From Tenrec ecaudatus (lineage: Eukaryota > Chordata > Mammalia > Afrosoricida > Tenrecidae), in NCBI RefSeq assembly GCF_050624435.1, contig NC_134545.1, positions 86,518,063 to 86,582,062 of the forward strand: a stretch of 64,000 nt of DNA, read 5' to 3'. The translations under genes and the position numbers were made by a program. The notes under the pieces are model-generated. The model was not told the DNA's origin. It made no database searches and worked only from the letters and a program-made list of their open reading frames with translations. Positions 54,951-64,000 of the stretch are shown here, piece after piece; the first letter of the stretch is position 1; every line of letters starts with the position of its first letter.

Positions 54951-56569
54951 TAACATTTTATGTACCACTTCAAATTCATCATGAGCAAAATCTAGCTTTA
55001 CTTGCTCTTTTAAAAATAGACACTGTTTAGAAGCTGAAAATGGAAAGGTCTTTAATCTTTGAGTTTCTTCAGTCTCAGCCATCCTGTGGTCTCCAGGCTT
55101 GGTATGGGATGTCAGAGACTCAATCAGTTCCTTCTGCAATGAATGTTCACTCCAGTCTCCCAAAGAGTCTGTAACCACTCTGTTCCACTCTCAGGCAATT
55201 CTGCTTGCAATCTACAAACTCTCTAAATCATAGAGAAATTAATCTCTGGATGCTTTGAAACAGAGGAGTTAAAAGAAAACTGGGGGTGGGGGTGGGAAAT
55301 GACAAGGCTATCTAGAAGATGAAAATAGTTTTAAAAGACATTTTCATGACAGAAAATCTCCACTCATCTCTCCCACTAGACTCTAATCATTTGCTCTATT
55401 TTGGACATTTACTTACTAGTAGGAGAATATGATTTTTAGAGCCCCCTTTTTCCTCCCCACAAAGCAAAAAGGAGAATCTAAAGGGTCAAGCTCTGAAATC
55501 CTAAACAAGACCATCACCAAGCACAGTCTGGACATGGTCCTTGCTTCTCTCTCCCATCAGTTAGGAGGTTGAACAGGTATGCCGATTCTACAAGCTAATG
55601 ATGCGAGCGTTTGGTCCATGACAATTTACGGGGAACTAGGAAGCTCCTCCATTATGATAGTTCAGGGCTTGGATACACCTATCCTGCTGCCCAGAGAATG
55701 GAGATGGCTTGAGTCATCAGGTTTGCTCCCATGTCATTTCTGTTCACTGCACAGAGTCTTATCACGAAAAGAAACATAGTGAGTAGGCGCGGGGCTTCAA
55801 TAATGGTCAGCAAATGAACTGCTAGAGGAGAAGAAAGTCCAAGTGGCTGTGGGCAGTTTTCCAGAGGTCTATCTTTGTCACTGGAGGGACAACCTGGCAA
55901 ATCAAATAGACCATTTACTAGCCAGGAAACCTGACATCCTTTCCCTTCTACTACCCACTAAACATCCTCAAGCTCAAAAGAAGGTATCTTTTCCCATAAA
56001 AATGAAAATGTCCCACTCAGAACACTGCCTAACTCCCTTTCCTGGATTTGTAACAAGGCTGAAACATTCTATGAACTTTGGCAAGAAGCTGGGGAGAAAT
56101 AAGGGAAATGATCTTTCATGGTCTCTGAAAGGATTTGATCTGGACTCCCTCCTTTTCTTCCCTTAAGACCAGACCAGCCTCAGAACTAGTCATGTGACTC
56201 TCAAAGAGGGACACCCTCTTCTCTGTCAGAGGCAATACAAGTGTACCCTAATCTTGCAATGTCACTGGTCCAAGAATAGTCTCTCTGTGGCATTCTCACA
56301 CTTAAGCTAAGTGTGGTTGGGCACTGGACAGCTTGCAAGAAAGATTCTGATGACAAAGAGGCAATAAGCCACTTCTTACTCCCCCACAAACCATATTTGT
56401 TCTTCTAAAATCAGGACAAGTTAAGTTAAACGAGAAGCCCTGCTAAGACGCTCTTCTTTCATTGATGGGTCCCTGCTGGGGCTAGCTGTACCTAGGAACT
56501 GAAAAAGAGTTGCTACCAGTAGTCAGTCATTTTCAAGCTAGCCCAATGCTCACAAATATGGCTCTAGGA

Positions 56570-56750
56570 GTCAGCCTCCCTGAGCTCATATTCCAGTTCT
56601 TACAAGCAGGGTGAGCCAGCTCCCTCGTCTGCACAACAGGGCAATAATAGCATCCGTCACATAGAACTGTTTGTGAGGGCTGAGGAAAGCGATGCAGATA
56701 AAGTGCTAGTGTAGTGCTAGACGTACCAAAAGAGCTCAATAAATAGACCA
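56570..56750 (+). repeat. MIR remnant
   Basis: gagtcagcctccctgagctc, cacaacagggcaataatagc and gctgaggaaagcgatgcaga follow the MIR order. Confidence 0.6.
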
Positions 56751-57680
56751 GGTATTTCTCGTTCTCACTCTGACATGAACAATGGCTTTTTCGGGCTTGG
56801 ATTGGGAAGGTGGACCTATTGCCATAGCTTTCCTTCCAGCCTCAAGCAGGAACAAGCAAGCCGAGGGCGTTCCCCTTACCCGCCTTTCTGGAGTGATCTG
56901 TCTTCTCTGGGAGCCCAGTGAGGGGGTTCCTGGGGGAGGGAAGAGCCCACTCCTCTGAGGTGGTGCTCAAGCAGGAGCAGGGGCAGGCCGGCACTGGAGC
57001 AGGCCCTCTCCTGGAGAAAGAAATAGACTACTACTACTGATTTGCTCAGAGAGGATGTTCTTGTTAGATTCTCAAGCACCCCGAGTGAAAAGACCCACCC
57101 CATCGCTTTACAGACTTCACAATACCTAGCAGAGTCTTGTGAGACAGAAAATGTTCAACCTGTTTGTGGACTAATGCAGTAGTCTACAGAGGAGGACCCA
57201 GCCAAAAGTGTGTGGAAGTGCTCATGGAGGTCAGTCACATGGCAAGATGAGCCCGAGGGCCTGACAGTACCCTCTGATAGACTCCTCAAGTCCCCAGAGA
57301 CCACCACAGAAAGGAAAACACACGTCAGCACAGAGAGGGCTGGGTCAGGAGCACTTGTGGGATTTGGCGTCAGCTACATACCTAACCAGTGAATAGAATA
57401 GGTTGCCAGCTTGAGAGAGCCTCCCATCTTTTAAGACAAGAAAAACAGAGGAATCTAAATCTTCTTTTGCCTACCACCTCCTCCACGGGTCAGCTGGTTC
57501 TGTGTGCAAAACTCTCCTCTTGCATAGCAGGTCTCTGGAGGCAGCTGGAGGGAGGGCTGTCAACGCAGCAGCACTGACAGCTGAGGCTCCACCCCAAGAG
57601 CAGATGGCTTTGGCTTAACCCTGCTCTTCTGATGAGATATAGTCAGCACAGAGGAGCAAACGGTGGAACAGTGGGGAGCG

Positions 57681-57728
57681 CGCGCACACACACACAGACA
57701 CACACACACACACACACACGGGCGCGCG
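57681..57728. repeat. (CA)n / (CG)n microsatellite
   Basis: An alternating purine-pyrimidine tract: gcgcgcgcacacacacacag, a CA run, then gggcgcgcgcg. Such tracts can adopt Z-DNA. Confidence 0.9.
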
Positions 57729-58013
57729 CGTTACAATGCTCATCCATCGTTTTTTGACCCATTCTGAAATGCCCTTCTGAGGTATGCTCAATTTAGGACA
57801 GATTTCAAGTGCAGAAATTCTGTTCAATTGTTCCGTGTACCCATTAGATAACTGTCCAAAATTATCTAAGCAGGCACACATGGTGATCTTTGAGCAATCA
57901 GGTTCAAAGTCTTGCTGAGTTATTTTTAGCACTTGTTTGCATACTGCAACTAACAGTTTCATCTGACAAGATGACGAAAAGAAAGACTTAGATTCAAGAG
58001 TTCTATGGTCCAC
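57729..58013 (-). other. Unrecognised open stretch (about 95 codons)
   Basis: Minus-strand frame beginning MDHRTLESKSFFSSSCQMKL and containing CKQVLKITQQDFEPDCSKIT, ACLDNFGQLSNGYTEQLN and GISEWVKKRW. The composition looks protein-like (mixed, non-repetitive). No start context, splice site or poly(A) tail can be defended. It could be an exon-like remnant of a retrocopy or transposase, or chance; I do not recognise the family. Confidence 0.2.
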
Positions 58014-58494
58014 TAGTACTCAGAGCAGGCAATTCACTTCCTTTAGATGCCGTCTGCTTAACCTTCCCCTACACAGGGCAGAGCTTTGTCCCTGGCTGGT
58101 TGGCAGTCTTTTAGCAGACAGTTAAGATCATCAGTGATTTGCATTCTTGTTTTGAGAGGTTTGAAGGACAAATCTTTGCTAATGATCAAAGCTAGGTCCT
58201 GTACCCAAAAATATAAGGAAAAATTCGGAAAGGGGAAAAATTAAACTTTCTAGTAAAGCACCTTCTAAAGCACACAAGATGTTCGGTGTATATACATATA
58301 TACATATATATAGTTGCCTTTTCTGCAGTAAAACAGAGTATATGCTAAGCCATAAGGTAAGTCTCAAATTTAAGAGGACAGACACGCAACCCACCGCTAT
58401 CAAGGCAATTCAGAACACTAGAGATCTCACAGGACAGGGCAGAACTGCTTCTAAGGCTGTGAATATTTATTTGTTTTTACAGTTTTATTGGCAC

Positions 58495-58628
58495 CTAATT
58501 CACATAAGGGTGTAAATCTTTACAGAAGCCGACTTTCAGCGCATTCTCCCCTGCAGCAACCTGTGGGTTTGAACCACTGACCTTTTACCTAGCAATAGGG
58601 TGCTTTAGTCACTAGGGCTCATTTTCTG
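58495..58628 (-). repeat. AfroSINE fragment, reverse orientation
   Basis: gtaaatctttacagaagccg, gtgggtttgaaccactgacc and ttagtcactagggctc. Confidence 0.7.
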
Positions 58629-58659
58629 AACCTTAGGGAACTAAAAATAAGTAACAGAA

Positions 58660-58850
58660 ATTTATCAAGGGTTCATGAGGGAGGGGTGGAGGGTGGGAAA
58701 AAAATGAGGAGCCGATACCAAGGGCTCAAATGTTTTGAAAATGCTGATGGCAACAAATGTACAAATGTGCTTGATAAAATGGGTGCATGTATGTATTGTG
58801 ATAAGAGCTGTATGAGCCCCCAATAAAATGATTTTTAAAAAAGGAGAAAA
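58660..58850 (+). mobile_element. L1 3' end fragment
   Basis: ttatcaagggttcatgaggg, a polypurine tract, atgctgatggcaacaaatgt and gagcccccaataaaatgatt. Confidence 0.8.
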
Positions 58851-59394
58851 ATATATCTGGAAAAGCTCCAAATATGAAAAAGCAGCATTTCTAAATATTA
58901 TCAATGTAAAACAGTCTAAACTGCATGAAAATACAACATACTAAAATTTATAGGATGTTGCTAAAACAATGTTTAGAAATTTATAGTACTGTTTTTTAAT
59001 ATTAGAAAATAGAGGCTAAAATCAATTATTTAAATTTCCAATTGAATAAATCAGAAAAAGAGTAGATTAAACCCCAAGCAAGCAGAAGGAAGGAAATAAT
59101 AAAGATAACTAGAAGAATCTATTTTTTAAAAATCAATGACATTAAAAGTGGATTGTTGTAAAAGATGAATAAAATTGATAAACTTCTAGTCAGACTAATC
59201 AGAAACAAAAGAATCATGAAGAAAAGACATCGCTACAAATCCTATGAGCAACTATAGGAAGAAAAAAAAGGAACACTGTGAACAATGAAATCAAACAACC
59301 TATATGTACAGGCCATTTCCTTGATGACATTTATTACTAAAACTGGCTCAAGATCAAATAGAAAGTCTGACTACCCACAGTCTATAATAACAAA

Positions 59395-59765
59395 CTCTCA
59401 CTGCCATCCAGTGGATGCTGACTCAGTGACCCCACTGGACCGGGGAGAATTGCCCTGTGAGGTTTCGAGACTGTGTAACCTTTTCTTTTCATTTAAAAAT
59501 AATCATTTTATTGGGGGCTCATACAAATGTTATCACAATCCATATATCCATCGTGTCAAACACGTTTATACATTTCTTGCCATCATCATTCTCAAAACAT
59601 TTGCTTTCTGCTTGAGCCCTTGGTATCAGCTTCTCATTTTCCCCCTCCTTCCCCGCTTTCCTCTCATGAACCCTTGATAATTTATAAATTATTATTATTT
59701 TGTCATATCTTACTGTGTAACTCTTTATGGGAGTAGAAAACCCCATCTTTCCCCCATAAGTCTAT
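59395..59765 (-). repeat. AfroSINE (reverse) with nested L1 3' end
   Basis: SINE tail at 59395-59479 (ctgccatccagtggatgctg; gaattgccctgtgaggtttc) and body at 59712-59765. Between them an L1 3' end in reverse (59480-59711, aatcattttattgggggctc) is flanked by actgtgtaac on both sides (59470-59479, 59712-59721). Confidence 0.8.
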
Positions 59766-59806
59766 AAAAGAAATGGAATTAACAGCTAAAATACTTCCCA
59801 CAAGAG

Positions 59807-59963
59807 TATACTTCCCAGGTGATACCAAGGGCTCAAGTAGAAAGCAAATGTTTTGAGAATGATGATGGCAACAAGTGTACAAATGAGCTTGACACAATGG
59901 ATGGATGTATGGATTGTGACAAAAGTTGTAGGAGACCCCAATAAAATGATTGGGGGGAAAAGG
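59807..59963 (+). mobile_element. L1 3' end insertion with 16-bp target duplication
   Basis: gataccaagggctcaagtag to aggagaccccaataaaatga and an A/G tail, flanked by atacttcccacaagag at 59791-59806 and 59964-59979. Confidence 0.85.
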
Positions 59964-60034
59964 ATACTTCCCACAAGAGCTATCCAAGATGAAGTGACAG
60001 ACACAGGGGTGGATTAGATGCGTGGTAAAGCAAA

Positions 60035-60242
60035 CACGCTGCTGTTGTGTGCTGTAGAGTCCATTCCAACTGATAGCAACCCTACATGATGGAGGACAAC
60101 TGCCAGCATAGGATTTCCTAGGTGGAGATCTCCATGGAAAGAGATTTCCAAGTCCATGCTCCTTGGAACTGCTGGTGGGTTCAAGCTACTGAACTTTTAG
60201 TTGGCAGTGGAGCGCTTAACCATTGTGCCACCAGAGCTCCTC
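60035..60242 (-). repeat. AfroSINE, reverse orientation, near full length
   Basis: gtgctgtagagtccattcca tail to aaccattgtgccaccagagc and tcc head in reverse. Confidence 0.8.
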
Positions 60243-61240
60243 AAAATTAAGTATATTAAAATGTAAATGATAGACTCTAGGCAGTAGTTTTAATGGGTAT
60301 TCACTGTACAACTAATTTGTTGGAAATTTTTAAAATAAAATTTTGTGTAAGAAATTATTCCAATAGAAAACTCCAAGCCAGGATTGACCACCAAACATTT
60401 AGGTAGAAAATAATGCCAATTCTACACAAATTCTTCAAAAAATTGAGGAGGAAGGAATACTGCACATTCATTTATACAGACCAAGCTTACATCTAATGCC
60501 AAAACAAGACAATGATGTTACAAGAAAGCTATGAACCTAATATCCCTCATGAACACTTATGCCAAAATAATTAACCAAATATTAGCAACTCAAGTTCTGT
60601 AATATTCAAGATAAATCTATGACATGTCAAGAGGGGTTTAGCCTAGGATTGATTATATTAGCTTTTAAAAAACCGATCACCATAACAAAAAAATGCATGT
60701 AATCATCAATGGATTCAGAAACAACAATGATAACATCCAACATTCCTTCATAATTAAAAAAAACCTTCAACAAACTGGGAATAGAAGGGAACTTCCTCAA
60801 CTTAATAAAGGGAATCTAACTTACAGCTAATATTTCAGTAGCTGTAATGGTGAGAGACTGAATGCTTTCTCCCTAAGATCTAGCAAGGATGTCCATTTTC
60901 ATCACTTCTATTCAAATTGTACTTCCGGTCTTGGCTTAAGGTCCAAACTATGCAATGAGGCAAGGAAAAGAAACCAAAGGTATACACATTGGAAAGAAAA
61001 GAAATAAAATTAAATTTATTTATATACATTATAAACAAAGAAATTCCTATAGCCTCTAAAAAAGCTACCAGAACTAATAAATGAGTTAATCAAGACTGCA
61101 GCAAAAGGATCAATTCAAATAATTGTATTACTATAAAATAGCAATGAACAATTATAATTTGATAAACTTAAACTCCTATTTACATAACAAAAAGACTTAA
61201 TGGATAGATTTAGCAAATAGGTGTAAGACCAGTATGTTTT

Positions 61241-62358
61241 AAGCGGGTGAATAAGCAAATGTGGTGAAGAAAGCTGATGGCGCCCGGCTACCAAAAGAGA
61301 TAGCGTCTAGGGTCTTAAAGGCTTGAAGATAAACAAGCGTCCATCTAGCTCAGAAGCAACAAAACCCACATGGAAGAACACACCAGCCTGTGTGATCACA
61401 TGGTTCCAAAAGGATCAGTTATCAGGCATCAAAGAACAAAAAATCATATCATTGGGTGCACACCTCCATGATACGATTGCTGAGGACAAACGGGTGCATA
61501 GGCGGGTGTGGCAAAGGAAGCTGATGGTGTCTGGCTATCAAAATGTATAGCGACTGGGGCCTTGAAGGCTTGAAGGTAAACAAGCGGCCATCTAGCTCAG
61601 AAGCAACAGAGCCCACATGGAGGAAGCACACCAGCCTGTGCGATCACGAGGTGTTGAAGGGATCAGGTATAAGGCATCATCAGAACAAAAAAAATCTTAC
61701 CATAGTGAATGAAAGGAGAGTGCAGAGTAGAGAACCAAAGCCCATTTGTCATGGGCCACTGGAGATCCCCTTGCAGAGGGGTCTAGGGGAGGAGATGAGT
61801 CAATCAGGGTATGATGTAGCACCGATGAAGAATACAGCTTTCCTCCAGTTTCTAAATGCTCCCCCCCCCCCCCCCCCACTATCATGATCCGAATTCTACC
61901 TTGTGAGTCTGGATAGACCAGAGGATGTACACTAGTGCAGATAGGAGCTAGAGGCACAGGGAATCCAGGGCAGATGATACCTTCAGAATCAGGGGTATAA
62001 GTGGCGATACTGGGAGGGTAGAGGGAGAGTGGGTTGGAAAGAGGGAACCGATTATAAGGATCTACATGTGACCTCCTCCCTGGGGGACGGATAGCAGAGA
62101 AGGGAGTGAGGGGAGACATTGGACAGGGCAAGATATGACAAAATAATAATTTATAAATTATCAAGGGCTCATGAGGGAAGGGGGAGCGGGGAGGGAAGGG
62201 GGAAAAAAGAGGACCTGATGCCAAAGGCTTAAGTGGAGAGCAAATGCTTTGAAAATGATGAGGGCAATGAATGTATAGATGTTCTTTACACAATTGATGT
62301 ATGTGTGGATTGTGATAAGAGTTGTATGAGCCCCTAATAAAACGTTGAAAAAAAAAAA
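61241..62358 (+). mobile_element. Young 5'-truncated L1 3' UTR insertion with internal tandem duplication
   Basis: The insert ends gagcccctaataaaacgttg plus an A run and is flanked by a perfect 16-bp target duplication aagaccagtatgtttt (61225-61240 and 62359-62374). Within it, about 247 bp are tandemly duplicated (agctgatgg at 61272 and 61519; gcttgaagataaacaagcg versus gcttgaaggtaaacaagcg). A poly-C run lies at 61860-61877. It contains no coding sequence. Confidence 0.85.
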
Positions 62359-62697
62359 AAGACCAGTATGTTTTGTGTCAAGGTAATTCTGACAAACATG
62401 TCAGCAGGTTTCAAAAATTTTTTTTAAATAGAAATGGATAAGCTAATTGTATAATTTATATGGAAATGCAAAGAATTTAGTCCATAACAATGAAAAAGGC
62501 ATGTTACATAATTTCAAGATTTACTATAGAACTATAATAACTAAGACAGTGTGAGACATAAAACAAATTTAGATATAAAAACCAGTATAACAAAACTAAT
62601 AGTCCAGAAATAGACATACACATACACTATTGACTGATTTTCTACAAATGTGCCAAAGTACCACATTTTCACACAAATCACATATTCATTATATGTG

Positions 62698-62850
62698 TTT
62701 TTTGGCCAACTGCACCCTTCCCGCAAGGTATTTTTGTAAGCATGTTATGCTCTTTTTTTTCCCTCCAGCAATGTGTAAAAAAAAATATTTCTTAAAGCAT
62801 AGCATGCTTACAAAAATACTTTTGGAGAAGGGAAATTGCCAAAAAATGAT
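62698..62850. mobile_element. Imperfect palindrome, probable MITE
   Basis: Left arm ttttttggccaactgcaccc, caaggtatttttgtaagcat, gttatgct pairs with the right arm read in reverse: ttttttggcaatttccc, aaagtatttttgtaagcat, gctatgct. The core 28 bp of the arms match but for one base. A hairpin-like non-autonomous DNA transposon is the simplest explanation; the family is unknown to me. Confidence 0.5.
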
Positions 62851-62929
62851 GGATGCAGCAGGAGACACTGGGAGTAGTGCAGAGTTAAAGGCAACAAGGC
62901 AGATACAGTTATATACATGTCCTGCAAAA

Positions 62930-63098
62930 ATGATGGTCGAGGGAGGGGGGAAAACAAGAGGCGCTGATACCAGGGGCTCAATAGAAGGGAAATGTCTAGA
63001 AAAGAATGATGGCAACATATGTACAGATATGCTTGATACAAATTGATGTATGGAATATTATAAGATTTATAGGAGTCACCAATAAAATGATCTTTTAA
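62930..63098 (+). mobile_element. L1 3' end fragment
   Basis: Polypurine tract at 62938-62962, gataccaggggctcaataga, gaatgatggcaacatatgta and gtcaccaataaaatgatctt. Confidence 0.75.
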
Positions 63099-63299
63099 TT
63101 AAAAGAATGATAGTCTACAAGTAGATGAGTGGATAGACACCCAGGAACGGGTGTGGGCAGGGAAGCGGGAGCATACCTACAAATGGAAATAGGTCTGCCC
63201 GAGGGTATCTGTCCGGGGCATGTCCCACTACTGCGGGGTCTCGACGAACGCACTAAAGCACACAGAGGCAATTTCACGAAACCTTCACACAGCCAAACA

Positions 63300-64000
63300 C
63301 CTTGATGGATGGAGACACCGAGTCTGGGGGCTCAGGGCTACGGTTCTTGGGGGGCAAGGTCAATTGGCATAAAACGATCCATAAAAGACATTATTCCACA
63401 TCCTACTTTGGAGAGTACTAAGCTGGATCTTAAATGCTCATGATCGCCATCTAAGGTATAACTAACTAATGAGCTCTCCTCTTCTGAACAAAAGGAGTGA
63501 AGAAAACCAAAGACACAGGAAAACAATTAGTCCAATGGAATCATGGACCACACGACCATCAATCGCTAAGATGCTGAGACCAGATGAACCACTACTTACA
63601 ATCATAAGCGTGACCAGGCTTACTAGTTGGCTAGAGACTGGTGGGACCTCTGCTATGGCCCTAGTGATCCTTCAGATCTGAATCTGCACTCACCGCTGGA
63701 GCTCTATTTTTCAGCCAAGTAACAGGTCTATAAGAGGAGTAATGACCCTATCGAGAGAGGTTTGCACATATTACAATAATCAACCACTGGAGATCAAAGG
63801 GGCAGCATTAGTCCAGGGACAAAGTTCAGAAGGATTAGGAGAGAAGGCAATGTGGAGGCAGGAAACCTGCGGAAGAGGTGGGCTGAATGACGTTGCACTG
63901 TGGAGACTGCCATGAATGAGATGCAACAAGGTGGTATGTAACACTTAAGATCTGCTCTGTAACTCTTCACTCAATTCACATACGACTGTGAGCCTTTTCA
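63300..64000 (+). mobile_element. Related L1 3' UTR subfamily, truncated by the window edge
   Basis: ggtcaattggcataaaacga, ccataaaagacattattcca, gaagaaaaccaaagacacag, attagtccaatggaatcatg and actcttcactcaattcacat follow the order of an afrotherian L1 3' UTR that I recall from elephant. No poly(A) end before base 64000. Confidence 0.55.

Larger units (their letters stand above)
58860..62650 (+). mobile_element. Decayed L1 ORF2 region, broken up by younger insertions
   Basis: AT-rich sense-strand L1 ORF2 landmarks occur in order: aaagatgaataaaattgata, ctatgaacctaatatccctc, aatattagcaactcaa, agcaaggatgtccattttca, gcaaatagg and, beyond the 61241-62358 insertion, tatatggaaatgcaaagaat and tttcaagatttactatagaa. 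Many stops show it is dead. Insertions at 59395-60242 and 61241-62358 split it. Confidence 0.75.

Overview
This is a window of mammalian nuclear DNA: intron-rich single-copy genes, CpG-island promoters, dinucleotide microsatellites and dense SINE/LINE insertions. The repeats point to an afrotherian. AfroSINE-type tRNA-derived SINEs recur throughout, an afrotherian L1 3' UTR family (polypurine tract, then ...gagcccccaataaaatga) occurs many times, and RTE/BovB-class LINE fragments are present. Two copies of a short hAT element match, from memory, the horizontally transferred SPIN family. Among afrotherians I know SPIN only from tenrecs, so a tenrec such as Echinops telfairi is my best guess (inference).

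The gene order equals human 10q24.32, and all three genes are on the minus strand. (1) OGA (O-GlcNAcase): exons 1-5 at 11737 down to 2565; the rest lies off the left edge. (2) KCNIP2 (KChIP2, accessory subunit of Kv4 potassium channels): complete, with ten coding exons from 37377 down to 19490 that sum to exactly 270 codons plus stop. It also has an alternative first exon at 25896-25794 encoding a hydrophobic N-terminus, and a 3' UTR reaching about 18180. (3) ARMH3: only the last two coding exons (43018-42902 and 40983-40891) plus the 3' UTR. The rest of the window, 43019-64000, is ARMH3 intron with no further exon that I can recognise.

Layout: 1-12250 OGA 5' half and its CpG-island promoter; 12250-18180 intergenic and repeat-rich; 18180-37800 KCNIP2, with GC-box-rich introns and extra CpG-rich blocks near 21.8-22.8, 26.7-27.4 and 33.1-34.7 kb; 37800-39380 short intergenic stretch; 39380-64000 3' end of ARMH3 followed by a very large intron. 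That intron is a graveyard of nested elements: RTE, a mariner-like relic, L1 3' ends, an inverted pair of solo LTRs and L1 ORF2 debris. The three genes are not known to act in one pathway; their adjacency is conserved synteny.

Nothing here looks like an undescribed molecular system. The observations most worth a second look are the SPIN copies, one holding a 24-bp L1 insertion with its own target duplication; an ATP5MC2 processed pseudogene dropped into an AfroSINE; a probable GC-AG intron controlling the KChIP2 N-terminal cassette; the membrane-type KChIP2 first exon; the shared tail of the local SINEs and RTE LINE; and an inverted LTR pair. Exon edges were set by hand from splice consensus and reading-frame continuity; repeat edges are approximate.
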